Under the pieces are notes generated by a model. That model made no database searches, was not told the DNA's origin, and saw only the letters and a program-made list of their open reading frames with translations. A stretch of 64,000 bases of DNA from Mesorhizobium sp. BR1-1-16 (GTDB lineage Bacteria; Pseudomonadota; Alphaproteobacteria; Rhizobiales; Kaistiaceae), in assembly GCF_020165495.1 (NCBI RefSeq), contig NZ_JAIUIE010000006.1:233553-297552 (forward strand), given 5' to 3'. The position numbers and the translations under genes are program-made. Each line of letters begins with the position of its first letter. Positions within the stretch are counted from its first letter, which is position 1. This document shows, piece after piece, positions 49,344-59,126 of this stretch.

Positions 49344-50240
49344 CTAGGCCGCGAGGGAAGACTGCTCCATCTGCCGATTGCGCGCTGCGGCGATCACTTT
49401 CGCGAGGCGGCGCGTCCCCGCTGCGTTGGGGTGAACTCCATCGACATAGAAAGCTGGTGTCCATTCAGGATCAGCGCCGATGTCGATGATCACGGCCTCC
49501 GGGCCGAGGATCTCGGAAATCGAAGCGCCGAAAGACAGCAGCGCCGTTTGTGCCAGACCGCGATCCTCCGTCTCCGCCTTGTGTGGATAAAGCGCCACGA
49601 CGAAACGCGCCGTTGTCGCGGCAGCAAGCGCCGCCAGCATCGGCTGCCAGTCGCGATGGGCGACCTTGAATTCGGTCGACGGCTTGAACAGCCGGGTCTT
49701 CCTGGCGAGCTTGTAGGCGACCAGATAGACCGCCGAGGCATGGCGGAATCGCGGATGGTTGGCCTCGGAGCCCCAGGAATTCGCGCCCTTGAAGTCGCCC
49801 GAGTTCAGCACGAGCACGATCTCGCGTGCTGACGCGACCAGATCCGGCGTTGTCTCGAGAAATGCGAGCGCGTTCTGCAGGGACCAGCCGGGCGATGCGA
49901 TCGGCCAAACGGCGGCGCCTGTCAGAGCGCCGAGCACAGGCCCGAGACGGTCGGCTTGCCGCATCTTGAGTTGCCCGAAGACGATGCTGTCGCCGACCAG
50001 GACAAGGCCGTCCGGCGCAGCAGCATCAAAAGGATCCGCTACGCCCATCCCTCGGTCGTTGAAACACCAGTCGTAGCGACGACGAAAACGCCCGCTCTGG
50101 GTCGGCTTCGGCATGTGGCCGAAGCTCTTGTCGACATTGAACAGCGGGACATCGGAGACCCGGCTCCATCTGGCCGCAACCTCCACAACGAGGACGCCAA
50201 ACAGCAAAACAGCCACCACGACGAGCAGCGCAACACCCAT
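49344..50240 (-). CDS. Membrane-anchored SGNH/GDSL-like hydrolase
   Basis: A 298-residue protein with an N-terminal transmembrane helix (about 2-24) and a probably periplasmic SGNH fold. Block I is VLVGDSIVFGQ with candidate nucleophile Ser85, a block-III-like NSGDFKGAN is central, and the catalytic Asp/His pair is in YVDGVHPNAAG near the C-terminus. Substrate unknown; membrane SGNH proteins often act on cell-surface polysaccharide acyl groups. The start at 50240 has GGAG 6 nt upstream; a TTG and a GTG further up are less likely. Confidence 0.8.
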   Translation of the reverse strand: MGVALLVVVAVLLFGVLVVEVAARWSRVSDVPLFNVDKSFGHMPKPTQSGRFRRRYDWCFNDRGMGVADPFDAAAPDGLVLVGDSIVFGQLKMRQADRLGPVLGALTGAAVWPIASPGWSLQNALAFLETTPDLVASAREIVLVLNSGDFKGANSWGSEANHPRFRHASAVYLVAYKLARKTRLFKPSTEFKVAHRDWQPMLAALAAATTARFVVALYPHKAETEDRGLAQTALLSFGASISEILGPEAVIIDIGADPEWTPAFYVDGVHPNAAGTRRLAKVIAAARNRQMEQSSLAA

Positions 50241-50444
50241 AGCCAGCTCCACACCCAAAAAGTGTATATCAAACCGGCTATCACTTTAGCGCGTAATACA
50301 ACCTTTGATGCAATCAGAATTTTCATGCGTCTATTGAGTTGCATATCTCCTTCCACGCCTTAGCCCAAGGACGTATGCCGGCCCAGCGCCTGCTGGATGG
50401 CGAGATCGCAGCCTCCCTCCAGAATCGAGCTGACAGGACAGACG

Positions 50445-50479
50445 AAAAAGGCCCCCACGCTTGCGCGTGGAGGCCTTTT
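50445..50479. terminator. Bidirectional-type terminator after catalase
   Basis: A hairpin with arms AAAAAGGCCCCCACGC and GCGTGGAGGCCTTTT (one mismatch) and loop TTGC, located 39 nt after the catalase stop. It has an A-tract on one side and a T-tract on the other, so it can work in both directions. Confidence 0.85.
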
Positions 50480-50517
50480 GGAGAAGCGAACGCGGGTGGC
50501 CCCGCGCTCTGTCCGGA

Positions 50518-51996
50518 CTATTCGGCGGCGACAGCCAATCCGTCCGTCGGCAGACCGAGCGCCTTGCCGACGCCGATGCCATAGTCGGGATCGGCGCGGT
50601 AGAAGTGCACCAATTGCCGGTTGATAATCTCGACCGGAACCGTCTGCATCGCCGCGGCGACATTACCGAAAAGCTGCTCCTTCTGCGCGTCCGACATCAG
50701 GCGGAACAGATTGCCAGCCTGAGTGTAGTCGTCGTTGCCGACCCGGTGATTGTAGCGGTCGGCGTCGCCGTTGATTTTCAGCGGCGGCTCACGGAAGCGC
50801 TCGTCCTGCTTCGGGCCGGAGAAGGAATTCGGCTCGTAATAGGCATCCGCCGGCGCACCCGGGGGGAAGAAGCGCATCTGCCCGTCCTTGTGATAGTTAT
50901 GGACCGGAACCTTCGGATGGTTGACCGGCAGCGCCTCGTAATGCGTACCGAGGCGATAACGGTGGGCGTCCGCATAAGAGAAGATGCGCGCCTGCAGCAT
51001 CTTGTCCGGCGAGAAGCCAATGCCTGGCACGATATTAGACGGCGAGAACGCCGCCTGCTCGATCTCCGCGAAGTAATTATCCGCGTTGCGATTGAGCTCC
51101 ATGATGCCGACATCGATGAGCGGATAGTCGCCATGCGGCCACACCTTGGTGAGGTCGAAGGGATTATAGCTCGTCTTGTCGGCGTCGGACTCGGGCATGA
51201 TCTGCACGGCAAAGCGCCAGCGCGGGAATTCGCCGCGCTCGATCGAGCCGAAGAGGTCCTCCTGCGTCGACTCGCGCGTCTGGCCGACGACGCCTGCCGC
51301 TTCGCCATTGGTCCAGTTCTTGATGCCCTGCAGCGACTTGAAGTGGAACTTGACCCAGAAGCGCTCGTTCGCGGCGTTGATGAACGAGAAGGTATGCGAG
51401 CCGAAGCCATGCATGTGGCGCACGTTCTGCGGCAGGCCGCGATCCGAGAACAGGATCGTCACCTGATGCAGGCTCTCCGGCGAGAGCGACCAGAAGTCCC
51501 ACATCGCCGTCGGCGAGCGGAGATTGCTCTTCGGATGACGCTTCTGCGTGTGAATGAAATCGGGGAACTTCAGCGGATCGCGGACGAAGAACACCGGCGT
51601 ATTGTTGCCGACGAGATCCCAGTTGCCCTCTTCGGTGTAGAACTTGACCGCAAAGCCGCGCACGTCGCGCTCGGCGTCGGCAGCGCCTGTCTCGCCGGCG
51701 ACGGTCGAGAATCGGGCGATCAGATCGGTCTTCTTGCCTACCTCGCCGAAGATCTTCGCCTTCGTGTAGGGCGTGATGTCGTGGGTGACCGTCAGCGTGC
51801 CATGCGCACCCCAACCCTTGGCGTGCACAACGCGCTCGGGAATGCGCTCGCGATTCTGGTGTGCCAGCTTCTCGACAAGCTGCCAGTCCTGCATCAGCAG
51901 CGGACCGCGCTCGCCGGCCGACAGTGAATTCTGATTGTCTGCGATCGGCGCGCCGGCCGTTGTCGTCAACGGATCGGGTGTCGTTTTTTCAGTCAT
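50518..51996 (-). CDS. katA: Monofunctional haem catalase
   Basis: Converts hydrogen peroxide to water and oxygen. The 492-residue protein has the catalytic His58 in [12 protein letters not shown], the asparagine of [15 protein letters not shown], and [29 protein letters not shown] is the haem-tyrosine signature. Length fits the small-subunit clade. The start at 51996 has GGAG 6 nt upstream; an ATG-like start 12 nt further up is rejected. Divergent oxyR lies 146 bp away, implying OxyR control. Confidence 0.96.
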   Translation of the reverse strand: MTEKTTPDPLTTTAGAPIADNQNSLSAGERGPLLMQDWQLVEKLAHQNRERIPERVVHAKGWGAHGTLTVTHDITPYTKAKIFGEVGKKTDLIARFSTVAGETGAADAERDVRGFAVKFYTEEGNWDLVGNNTPVFFVRDPLKFPDFIHTQKRHPKSNLRSPTAMWDFWSLSPESLHQVTILFSDRGLPQNVRHMHGFGSHTFSFINAANERFWVKFHFKSLQGIKNWTNGEAAGVVGQTRESTQEDLFGSIERGEFPRWRFAVQIMPESDADKTSYNPFDLTKVWPHGDYPLIDVGIMELNRNADNYFAEIEQAAFSPSNIVPGIGFSPDKMLQARIFSYADAHRYRLGTHYEALPVNHPKVPVHNYHKDGQMRFFPPGAPADAYYEPNSFSGPKQDERFREPPLKINGDADRYNHRVGNDDYTQAGNLFRLMSDAQKEQLFGNVAAAMQTVPVEIINRQLVHFYRADPDYGIGVGKALGLPTDGLAVAAE

Positions 51997-52096
51997 GGCG
52001 CACTCCATTTCATCCGGAACGGCTCATCGCCGCCGTCATCATGGGCACACCATGCCACGCAGCTTGGATCGGTTCCAATCATATTGAATGGAGCGA

Positions 52097-52117
52097 GCGA
52101 TAAGCTTAGCTTATCGC
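52097..52117. promoter_or_regulatory. Palindrome in the oxyR-katA intergenic region, candidate OxyR site
   Basis: Nine-bp arms GCGATAAGC and GCTTATCGC around TTA make a perfect 21-bp dyad, ending 25 bp before the oxyR ATG and about 100 bp upstream of the catalase start. LysR-type regulators bind such dyads, and autoregulation of oxyR plus activation of katA from one region is the usual arrangement. Confidence 0.65.
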
Positions 52118-52142
52118 CGAGCCCTTCGTTCCGGCAGACACC

Positions 52143-53066
52143 ATGATCACGCTTCGTCAGCTGCGCTATTTCGATGCCCTGTCGCGCCATCTTCATTTCG
52201 GGCGCGCCGCGGACGAATGCGGCATTTCGCAGCCCGCGCTCTCACAGCAGATCCAGGAAATGGAAGCGACGCTGTCGCTGCCGCTGATCGAGCGCGGCGC
52301 ACGCCGCCTCGCCCTGACGCCAAAAGGCGAGGAAATCGCCCGGCGCGCGACACGCATTCTGGGCGACGTCCGCGACCTGACCGATTTCGCCAGCCAGGGC
52401 GGCGACGTGCTTTCCGGCACGCTGAAGCTCGGCGTCATCCCTTCTGTAGCGCCCTATGTGCTGCCGAAAGTGCTCCCGCTGGTGCATGAGGCCTATCCTG
52501 GGCTCGAACTGCATCTCCGCGAGACGCGCACGGATCAGTTGAAGCAGGAACTGGTGCAGGGGCGGCTCGATGTGCTGTTGATGGCGCTGCCATCAGGCGA
52601 CGCCAATCTCGAAAGCCGGCCGCTCTTCGTCGATCGCTTCCTACTCGCCCGCCGCGCCGGCGCGGATGACGACGCCGCGGCGCCCGCTAGCCCGGATGCC
52701 ATCCCGCCGGATCGCCTGCTTCTGCTCGAGGAGGGCCACTGCCTGCGCGATCAGGCCCTGACCTATTGCCGGATCCAGAAGTCCGAATTGCAGGCGAGCT
52801 TCGGCTCTGCGAGCCTTGCGACGATCATGCAGATGGTTGCCAACGGCTATGGCGTCACGCTGCTGCCGGAAATCTGCGTCGACGTCGAGGCAAGGGACCG
52901 GCGCATCGCCCTCTCCCGTTTTGCCGAGCCAGAGCCGCAGCGCGAGATCGGCCTCGTCTGGCGCCGATCATCGCCGCGCCGCAGCGATTTCGAAGCGCTG
53001 GGCGATCTGGTGCTGGCCGCGATGAAGATCGGCCAGCCGGCCTCGCCGGCGCTGGCGGATGCCTGA
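52143..53066 (+). CDS. oxyR: Hydrogen peroxide-sensing LysR regulator OxyR
   Basis: A 307-residue LysR-type regulator. The N-terminal helix-turn-helix is LRQLRYFDALSRHLHFGRAADECGISQPALSQQIQEME. The two redox cysteines of OxyR are present: Cys200 in LLLEEGHCLRDQAL and Cys209 in LTYCR, matching Cys199 and Cys208 of E. coli OxyR. The adjacent divergent catalase gene supports the assignment. Confidence 0.94.
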   Translation: MITLRQLRYFDALSRHLHFGRAADECGISQPALSQQIQEMEATLSLPLIERGARRLALTPKGEEIARRATRILGDVRDLTDFASQGGDVLSGTLKLGVIPSVAPYVLPKVLPLVHEAYPGLELHLRETRTDQLKQELVQGRLDVLLMALPSGDANLESRPLFVDRFLLARRAGADDDAAAPASPDAIPPDRLLLLEEGHCLRDQALTYCRIQKSELQASFGSASLATIMQMVANGYGVTLLPEICVDVEARDRRIALSRFAEPEPQREIGLVWRRSSPRRSDFEALGDLVLAAMKIGQPASPALADA

Positions 53067-53069
53067 GCG

Positions 53070-53840
53070 CTACCGCTTCACCGCGACCAGAAAGAGGCGC
53101 GGAAAGCGCAGGAGCACGCTGCCGTCGGAAAGCGGCGGATAGGCAGCCGAAATGCGTGCGAGATAGTCGGCGAGGAACGCCTCTCGGAGGTTCGGCGGCA
53201 AGGCGTCGAGATAGGGCCGAAGCCCTGTTCCCTTGACCCATTCGACGATCGCGGCGGGGCCAGAGAGCTTGTGCTGGTAGACCGTATGCCAGAGATCGAG
53301 CCGTGCGGACTTGGCGCCAAGCCGCTCGAAATAGGCGCGCGGATCGGGCAGCGGCGGCCGGCGGATCACCCGGCCGGCAAACACCTCCGCGAACGGACCA
53401 CTATGGGCCGACGCGTCCATCGCGAGATGGCTGGGCTCGCCGAGATTATCGGGCATCTGAACGGCGAGAACGCCGCCGGGCGTGATCGCATTCATCAGCC
53501 GGTCCAGCACCGCGAGATGATCGGGTATCCACTGGAAGACAGCGTTGGCAAAGAGAAGATCGACCGGGGATTCCGGCATCCAGGTTCCGATGTCTGCCGC
53601 CACGAACCGGCATTGCGGCAGCCGGCCGCGCGCGGCAGCCAGCATGTCGGCGTCGGAATCGAGCCCCGTCACCTCGGCCCCTTCGAACCGCTCGACCAGC
53701 AGTTCCGTCGAATTGCCCGGCCCGCAGCCGAGATCGACGACCGTCCGCGGCGCCGAGAGCGGCACCTGCGCCAGGAGATCACGCGCCGGACGCGTCCGCT
53801 CGTCCTCGAATTTCAGATATTGCTCCGCTGACCAGGCCAC
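53070..53840 (-). CDS. tam: Trans-aconitate 2-methyltransferase
   Basis: SAM-dependent enzyme that methylates trans-aconitate, an inhibitory by-product of the citric acid cycle. The 256-residue protein starts with the hallmark [36 protein letters not shown] is the SAM motif; [29 protein letters not shown] and VYQHKL follow as in Tam. A GTG start at 53840 is strongly supported by AAAGGAG 5 nt upstream. It converges on oxyR with a 3-nt gap. Confidence 0.93.
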   Translation of the reverse strand: MAWSAEQYLKFEDERTRPARDLLAQVPLSAPRTVVDLGCGPGNSTELLVERFEGAEVTGLDSDADMLAAARGRLPQCRFVAADIGTWMPESPVDLLFANAVFQWIPDHLAVLDRLMNAITPGGVLAVQMPDNLGEPSHLAMDASAHSGPFAEVFAGRVIRRPPLPDPRAYFERLGAKSARLDLWHTVYQHKLSGPAAIVEWVKGTGLRPYLDALPPNLREAFLADYLARISAAYPPLSDGSVLLRFPRLFLVAVKR

Positions 53841-53923
53841 AGTGTCTCCTTTCGCCGTTTCGGGCTGAGTAGCCACCCCGTTCGACCCAATGATGACGCC
53901 TACGTTCAACCATGACAGGTGGC

Positions 53924-54505
53924 TCAGGGATATAGCCGCTGAGCGGGAACGCGCACAGACACCGCCTCGCCGACGCTGATCAGCCCCGGCTTTTCGACCC
54001 AGCCGACAAGGCCGCGCAGATGCTTCGCGGCCCTCGGGAAGAGCAGCGTCAAGTCCTCGCGGCCGGGAACATGACGCGCGATGGCCGCGCCGGCCGACCG
54101 GCAGGGGGCGTTCTGGCCATCGATCGCAATCGTTGCCCCGCCTGCGAACAACAACCGGCTGCGCGCCGGCAGCCACGAAAGCGCCTCAAGTCCGCCGAGA
54201 ACGAGGTTGGCGCCGATCCATTCCGGCTGAAGCGCGTCAATGCCCATGGCAGACGCTGCTTCAGCGAGTTCATCGCGCGCCACGATCGAAACCTGGCGCT
54301 CGTTGCGCATTTCCGTGCCGCGCGGATACCAGGGCTCGCGACCGCCACTTTTTCGCGTCTTGCCGGCGTGGCGATCACCGGCGATCCCGTCGAAGTCGAG
54401 GGTGAGTGTCTCGGTTGTACGCGTCTCGAAGCCAGGCCCGTCGGCAAGATAGACGGCTTCAACAACCGCCTTGATCGTCTTCGCCGGTATGATCATTCCG
54501 CTCAT
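53924..54505 (-). CDS. MOSC domain protein
   Basis: A 193-residue protein with a MOSC fold (related to the C-terminal domain of molybdenum cofactor sulfurase). The patterns are [59 protein letters not shown] and the conserved cysteine in [12 protein letters not shown], the presumed sulfur carrier. Bacterial MOSC proteins of this size (YiiM-like) act in reduction of N-hydroxylated compounds or sulfur transfer. The start at 54505 has GAGG 4 nt upstream; ATGs at 54526 and 54496 are alternatives. Confidence 0.82.
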   Translation of the reverse strand: MSGMIIPAKTIKAVVEAVYLADGPGFETRTTETLTLDFDGIAGDRHAGKTRKSGGREPWYPRGTEMRNERQVSIVARDELAEAASAMGIDALQPEWIGANLVLGGLEALSWLPARSRLLFAGGATIAIDGQNAPCRSAGAAIARHVPGREDLTLLFPRAAKHLRGLVGWVEKPGLISVGEAVSVRVPAQRLYP

Positions 54506-54594
54506 CTTACCTCTGAAACCGATCATCGATCATAGCCGTATCTTGTGATGACGGTCACAGACTAGAGCGCCTCGGCAAGGCACCATGCAGCATG

Positions 54595-54622
54595 AAAAAG
54601 GCGCCTGCCACCCCGAGGCGCC
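54595..54622 (-). terminator. Rho-independent terminator on the minus strand
   Basis: Seven-bp arms GGCGCCT / AGGCGCC around a 9-nt loop, followed on the minus strand by a run of five T. It would stop leftward transcripts coming from ettA before the MOSC gene. Confidence 0.7.
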
Positions 54623-54747
54623 AGCGCGGCAGAGCCAACGCCAAGTCGTGAGGGCCGATCCCTCGCTGGCCTGCCCGTCAACCGAAAAGATGCCGCGCTG
54701 TCACGGGCGCGGCCGACGAGACCTTCGGCCTTTCAGGGCTGAAGAAG

Positions 54748-54796
54748 GACGGACGGTTCTGCCCCTGCCCCTAAGACCCAGGCAGAACCGTCCGTC
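54748..54796. repeat. Long inverted repeat downstream of ettA
   Basis: Perfect 16-bp arms GACGGACGGTTCTGCC and GGCAGAACCGTCCGTC with a 17-nt loop. Neither side has a T-tract. It is 101 nt past the ettA stop and could protect the mRNA 3' end or belong to a repeat family. Confidence 0.7.
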
Positions 54797-54896
54797 GATC
54801 AATTGCGCGACAGCCGGCGCGAGACCTGAACCGGCCGGGCCGGTGGGGCGGCGGGCGATGCGCGGCGTCGCCGTGCATCGCCCGATGAAACGCAGC

Positions 54897-56549
54897 TCAG
54901 CGCGTCAGGCGCTTGTACTTGATGCGCTTCGGCATGACCGAATCGGGGCCGAGGCGACGCTTCTTGTCTTCCTCATAGTCCGCGAAATTGCCCTCGAACC
55001 ACTCGACATGGCTGTCGCCCTCGAAAGCGAGGATGTGCGTCGCGAGACGGTCAAGGAACATGCGATCGTGGCTGATGATCACGGCGCAGCCCGCGAAATC
55101 CTCCAGCGCCTCTTCAAGCGCGGCGAGGGTCTCGGTGTCGAGGTCGTTCGTCGGCTCGTCGAGCAGGATGACGTTGTTGGCGTCCTTCAGCAGCTTGGCG
55201 AGGTGGACGCGGTTGCGCTGACCACCAGAGAGCGTTCCAACCTTCTGCTGCTGGTCGCCGCCCTTGAAGTTGAAGGCGCCCGCATAAGCGCGTGTGTTCA
55301 CTTCCTTCTTGCCGAGATAGAAAACTTCAGCGCCGCCGGAGATTTCTTCCCATACCGTCTTGTTCGAGGCGAGATCGTCACGGCCCTGGTTGACGTAGCC
55401 GAGATGCACCGTATCGCCGAGCGAGATCGAGCCCGCATCCGGCTTTTCCTCGCCCGTGATCATCTTGAACAAGGTGGACTTGCCGGCGCCGTTCGGGCCG
55501 ATCACGCCGACAATGCCGCCGGGCGGCAGCTTGAACGACAGATTGTCGATCAACAGGCGGTCGCCATAGGACTTCGACAGATTCTCGACCTCGATGACCT
55601 TGTCGCCGAGACGCTCGCCGACCGGGATGACGATCTGCGCGGTCTGCAGCGTCTTACCCTCGGCGCGCTCGACCAGCTCGTCATAGGCCTTGATGCGCGC
55701 CTTCGACTTTGACTGGCGGGCCTTCGGGGACTGCTGGATCCACAGGCGCTCGCGCTCGATCGCCTTCATGTGGGTCATGTCCTCGCGACCCTCCTGCTCC
55801 ATGCGCTTGGCCTTCTTCTCCAGATAGGCGGAGTAGTTGCCCTCGTAGGGGATCGAACGGCCGCGATCGAGTTCGAGGATCCAGCCGGTCACGTTGTCCA
55901 GAAAGTAGCGATCGTGGGTGACGATCAGGATTGCGCCGGGATAGTCACGCAGATGCCCTTCGAGCCAATTGATCGATTCGGCATCGAGATGGTTCGTCGG
56001 TTCGTCGAGCAGCAGCAGGTCGGGCTGTTCGAGCAGCAGGCGGCAAAGCGCGATGCGGCGTTTTTCACCACCCGACAGGCTTTCGACCGAGGCGTCGCTT
56101 GGCGGGCAGCGGAGCGCATCCATCGCCATCTCAACCTGGCTTTCCAGGTCCCAGAGGTTCTGCGCGTCGATGATGTCCTGGAGCTTCGCGCCCTCCTCCG
56201 CCGTTTCGTCGGAGTAGTTCATCATCAGTTCGTTGTAGCGGTCGACGATCGCCTTCTTCTTGGCGACGCCTTCCATCACATTCTCGAACACCGTCTTGGT
56301 CGGGTCGATCTTCGGCTCCTGGGCGAGATAGCCAACCGTTGCGCCGTTCGCGACCCATGCCTCGCCGGTATAGTCCTTGTCGAGGCCGGCCATGATCTTC
56401 AGCAGCGTCGACTTACCCGAGCCGTTGGGGCCGAGCACGCCGATCTTGGCGTCCGGGTAGAAGGAGAGGTGGACGTTTTCGAGGACCTTCTTGCCGCCCA
56501 TATAGGACTTGGTCAGGCCCTGCATGAAATAGATGAACTGCCGCGCCAT
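54897..56549 (-). CDS. ettA: Energy-dependent translational throttle protein EttA (ABC-F)
   Basis: Ribosome-associated ABC-F ATPase that gates the first elongation step according to energy state. The 550-residue protein has two nucleotide-binding domains: GPNGSGKSTLLKIMAGL with LSGGEKRRIALCRLLLEQPDLLLLDEPTNHLD, and GPNGAGKSTLFKMITGEEKPDAG with LSGGQRNRVHLAKLLKDANNVILLDEPTNDLD. The inter-domain linker and arm (about 95-130 and 240-310) and the C-terminus PKRIKYKRLTR fit EttA rather than Uup. GGAG 6 nt before ATG. Confidence 0.96.
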   Translation of the reverse strand: MARQFIYFMQGLTKSYMGGKKVLENVHLSFYPDAKIGVLGPNGSGKSTLLKIMAGLDKDYTGEAWVANGATVGYLAQEPKIDPTKTVFENVMEGVAKKKAIVDRYNELMMNYSDETAEEGAKLQDIIDAQNLWDLESQVEMAMDALRCPPSDASVESLSGGEKRRIALCRLLLEQPDLLLLDEPTNHLDAESINWLEGHLRDYPGAILIVTHDRYFLDNVTGWILELDRGRSIPYEGNYSAYLEKKAKRMEQEGREDMTHMKAIERERLWIQQSPKARQSKSKARIKAYDELVERAEGKTLQTAQIVIPVGERLGDKVIEVENLSKSYGDRLLIDNLSFKLPPGGIVGVIGPNGAGKSTLFKMITGEEKPDAGSISLGDTVHLGYVNQGRDDLASNKTVWEEISGGAEVFYLGKKEVNTRAYAGAFNFKGGDQQQKVGTLSGGQRNRVHLAKLLKDANNVILLDEPTNDLDTETLAALEEALEDFAGCAVIISHDRMFLDRLATHILAFEGDSHVEWFEGNFADYEEDKKRRLGPDSVMPKRIKYKRLTR

Positions 56550-56671
56550 GGAATGCTCCGGATGCCCGCTCGCCGGTGAGGGGCAGGATGTGGGGATTGG
56601 GTTGGCGTTCTTCTAGTCGATGCCTTGCTGCGGAGCAACGCAAACGGCGCCGCACCGGCTGCAATGCGTGC

Positions 56672-57892
56672 TCACCGCGCGCGGGCGATCAGGCTCTTCA
56701 GCTCGAAAGCCTCGTCGGCGACCGTGGCGGGATCAGGCGAGATGCCCATTGCCAGCAGCCGGCGGCCGAGCATGTGATCGCTGGCGCGATTGACCGAATC
56801 GATCGCGACTAGCGCTTCGCCGCGATAGTGAAACACCGAGAAGCTGCCATCCTCGGCGCGGCCGCGCGTCACGCTGCGATCGGCATCGTTGGAGAGCCCG
56901 ACCATCTGCAGCTTGTACTCGCCTTGGTCCGACCAGAACCACGGCACGGCGCCGTAGGGCTCGGGCTTTCCCATCAGTGTGGCGCTCGCCGTCTTGGCCT
57001 GGTCGACGGCATTCTGCACGCTTTCAAGCCGCACGGGCCGGCCGAGCGCCCAATGGTGAAACGACACGGCATCGCCCGCCGCGACAATGCGCGGATCAGA
57101 TGTCCGCATCGCTTCATCGACGATGACGCCATTGCCGACATCGAGCCCCGCTTCCGCGGCGAGCTCGATATTCGGCACCACGCCGACCCCGACGATGACG
57201 GTGTCGGCGGCGATGCGCTCGCCAGCCAGCGTCTCGACCGCCACGGCAACACCGTTCTCGCCGACGATCGAGGCAACCGGGGTCTCGAGATGCACCGTGG
57301 AGCCGAGGCCGCGATGCATCTCGAGGAAGAAGGACGAGATCTGCGGCGCGACCACCCGGCCCATCAGCCGCGGCGCCGCCTCGATGACGGTTACCGTCTT
57401 GCCCAGCAGCCGCGCGGTCGCAGCGAGTTCAAGCCCGATGAAGCCGCCGCCGACAACAACTACGTCGTTCGCCAGCGCGAAGCGGTTCCTGAGGCGCCGC
57501 GCATCTTCAGCCGTGCGCAGCATGAAGACATTGCCGAGATCGATGCCGGGCACCGGCGGAACGCGTACCCGGGCGCCCGTCGCCAGAACCAGACCGTCAA
57601 AGTCGAGATGGCCGTCGTCGAGCCTAACACGACCGGCCTCGCGCTCGATCGCCACGACTGTCCGGCCGAGTTCGAGATCGATGCCGTTCTTCTCGTAGAA
57701 GAGCGCCGGGCGCAGCTCCTGCAGATCCTCGTCCGGCGTCTTGATGAAGGCCTTGGAGAGGGGTGGCCGATGATAGGGGATCTCGGTTTCCGAGGAGATG
57801 AGCGCGAGGCGCCCGTCAAAGCCGTCGGCCCGAAGGCTCGCCGCCGCCTGTGCGCCGGCATGGCCGCCGCCGATAATGAGAATGGTCTTCAT
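56672..57892 (-). CDS. FAD-dependent ferredoxin reductase-type oxidoreductase
   Basis: A 406-residue flavoprotein. The N-terminal FAD loop is ILIIGGGHAGAQAAASLRADGF, the NAD loop VVVVGGGFIGLELAATARLLGKTVTVIEA, and RIVAAGDAVSF closes FAD binding. A reductase C-terminal domain (PWFWSDQGEYKLQMVGL) is characteristic of rhodocoxin/putidaredoxin reductases that feed electrons to ferredoxin-dependent oxygenases such as P450s. No ferredoxin or oxygenase gene is next to it. Start MKTILIIGG at 57892 has GAGG upstream. Confidence 0.88.
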   Translation of the reverse strand: MKTILIIGGGHAGAQAAASLRADGFDGRLALISSETEIPYHRPPLSKAFIKTPDEDLQELRPALFYEKNGIDLELGRTVVAIEREAGRVRLDDGHLDFDGLVLATGARVRVPPVPGIDLGNVFMLRTAEDARRLRNRFALANDVVVVGGGFIGLELAATARLLGKTVTVIEAAPRLMGRVVAPQISSFFLEMHRGLGSTVHLETPVASIVGENGVAVAVETLAGERIAADTVIVGVGVVPNIELAAEAGLDVGNGVIVDEAMRTSDPRIVAAGDAVSFHHWALGRPVRLESVQNAVDQAKTASATLMGKPEPYGAVPWFWSDQGEYKLQMVGLSNDADRSVTRGRAEDGSFSVFHYRGEALVAIDSVNRASDHMLGRRLLAMGISPDPATVADEAFELKSLIARAR

Positions 57893-57986
57893 GCAAGATC
57901 GCCTCAGATTCGGCCGCGAGAGTGGCATCCTGAATAAGGCGAAGACAAGGGCGGGACCGGACTGGAGCCGGGGTCGCGAAGCGAGC

Positions 57987-58033
57987 CCCTCACCCCTACC
58001 CTCTCCCGTCCCGCGAGAGGGCCGGGGTGAGGG
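57987..58033. repeat. Nested palindromic intergenic repeat (REP-like)
   Basis: Outer arms CCCTCACCCC / GGGGTGAGGG enclose inner arms CCCTCTC / GAGAGGG with a short loop. This kind of nested palindrome recurs in intergenic DNA of many Proteobacteria. Only one copy is seen in this window, so its repeat nature is from general knowledge. Confidence 0.6.
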
Positions 58034-58070
58034 TCGTTCCAACGCCAGCAGCTGCGTCCCCAAGCGCCCC

Positions 58071-59126
58071 TCACAGCTTCACGCTTCGCCCCTCCCGCAT
58101 GGAAAGATCGGCGGCGAGGACGATTTCGAGCGAGGTTACGGCGTCCCGCATGTGATCCGAGAGGTCGATATCCTCGCGAATGGCTTTGAGCACGAAGGCC
58201 TGCTCGCGGTCGCAGAGTCCCTGATGGCCGGGTTCGTCCTCGGTCGACACCATGTCGTCGGAGCGGGTGAAGCGACCGTCCGGACCGGTCTCGGCGTGGT
58301 GGACGCGGATCCGCGCCGTCTTCGAATGCGTGTCGATATCGTCCGATTTCGCACCCTCGTCCATGACGATCGAAACCGCGCCGCGCGGGCTCATCACGTC
58401 CTTCACGAAGAAGGCGGTCTCCGAGATCATCGGACCCCAGCCGGCCTCGTACCAGCCAACCGAGCCATCGTCGAAAATGACCTGCAGGTGGCCGTAATTG
58501 ACCTGGTCCGGCGCGATCTCATCCGAAAGCCGCACGCCCATGCCACGCACCTCGACCGGACGGGCCCCGGTGATCAGGCACATGACGTCGACATAGTGCA
58601 CGCCGCAATCGACCAGCGGCGATGTCGTCTTCATCAGCTGCTTGTGAATGTGCCAGGCATGGCCGGACGACTGCTGGTTCAGGTTCATCCGCATGACATA
58701 GGGCGGACCGAAGGATCGCGCCTTCTCGATGAAGAGCTGCCAGGAGGGATGGTGGCGCAGGATATAGCCGACCACGAGCTTGCGGCCGGTTCGCCTGGCG
58801 GTCTCGACGACACGCCTCGCCTCCTCGGCGGTCGGGGCCAGCGGCTTCTCGACGAACACATGCGTCCCCGCCTCCATCGCGGCGATCGCCAGCGGCGCGT
58901 GACTGTCGGAATAGGTGTTGATCGAGACGAGATCGGGCTTCAGCGCGAGGCCAGCCTCGAACGAATCGACCATCGGATAGGCCTTGAGCTCGTCTTTCAG
59001 CTCGACTGGCGAGCGGTTGTAGAGGCCGACAATCTCGAAGTCCGGTTCGGCATGATAGGCGAGCGCGTGGCTCTGGCCCATCTGCCCGAGGCCGGCGACA
59101 AAAACGCGGAGCGGCTTGGCGGTCAT
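58071..59126 (-). CDS. Gfo/Idh/MocA family NAD(P)-dependent oxidoreductase
   Basis: A 351-residue sugar or inositol dehydrogenase-type protein. The Rossmann start RVFVAGLGQMGQSHALAYHAEPDFEIVGLYNRS is followed by VSINTYSDSHAPLAIAAMEAGTHVFVEKPLAPTAEEARR with the catalytic-lysine EKP motif. The C-terminal alpha/beta domain includes HKQLMKTTSPLVDCGVHYVDVMCLITG, with the conserved D-x-x-x-H. Substrate unknown; it lies divergently from the amino-sugar operon and might act on a related sugar. GAGG 4 nt before ATG. Confidence 0.88.
   Translation of the reverse strand: MTAKPLRVFVAGLGQMGQSHALAYHAEPDFEIVGLYNRSPVELKDELKAYPMVDSFEAGLALKPDLVSINTYSDSHAPLAIAAMEAGTHVFVEKPLAPTAEEARRVVETARRTGRKLVVGYILRHHPSWQLFIEKARSFGPPYVMRMNLNQQSSGHAWHIHKQLMKTTSPLVDCGVHYVDVMCLITGARPVEVRGMGVRLSDEIAPDQVNYGHLQVIFDDGSVGWYEAGWGPMISETAFFVKDVMSPRGAVSIVMDEGAKSDDIDTHSKTARIRVHHAETGPDGRFTRSDDMVSTEDEPGHQGLCDREQAFVLKAIREDIDLSDHMRDAVTSLEIVLAADLSMREGRSVKL

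Larger units (their letters stand above)
54506..54896. other. Intergenic region with hairpins between MOSC gene and ettA
   Basis: About 390 bp without a convincing gene. It holds a minus-strand terminator (54595-54622) and a long inverted repeat (54748-54796). Short reading frames here translate to low-complexity basic sequence. Confidence 0.5.
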
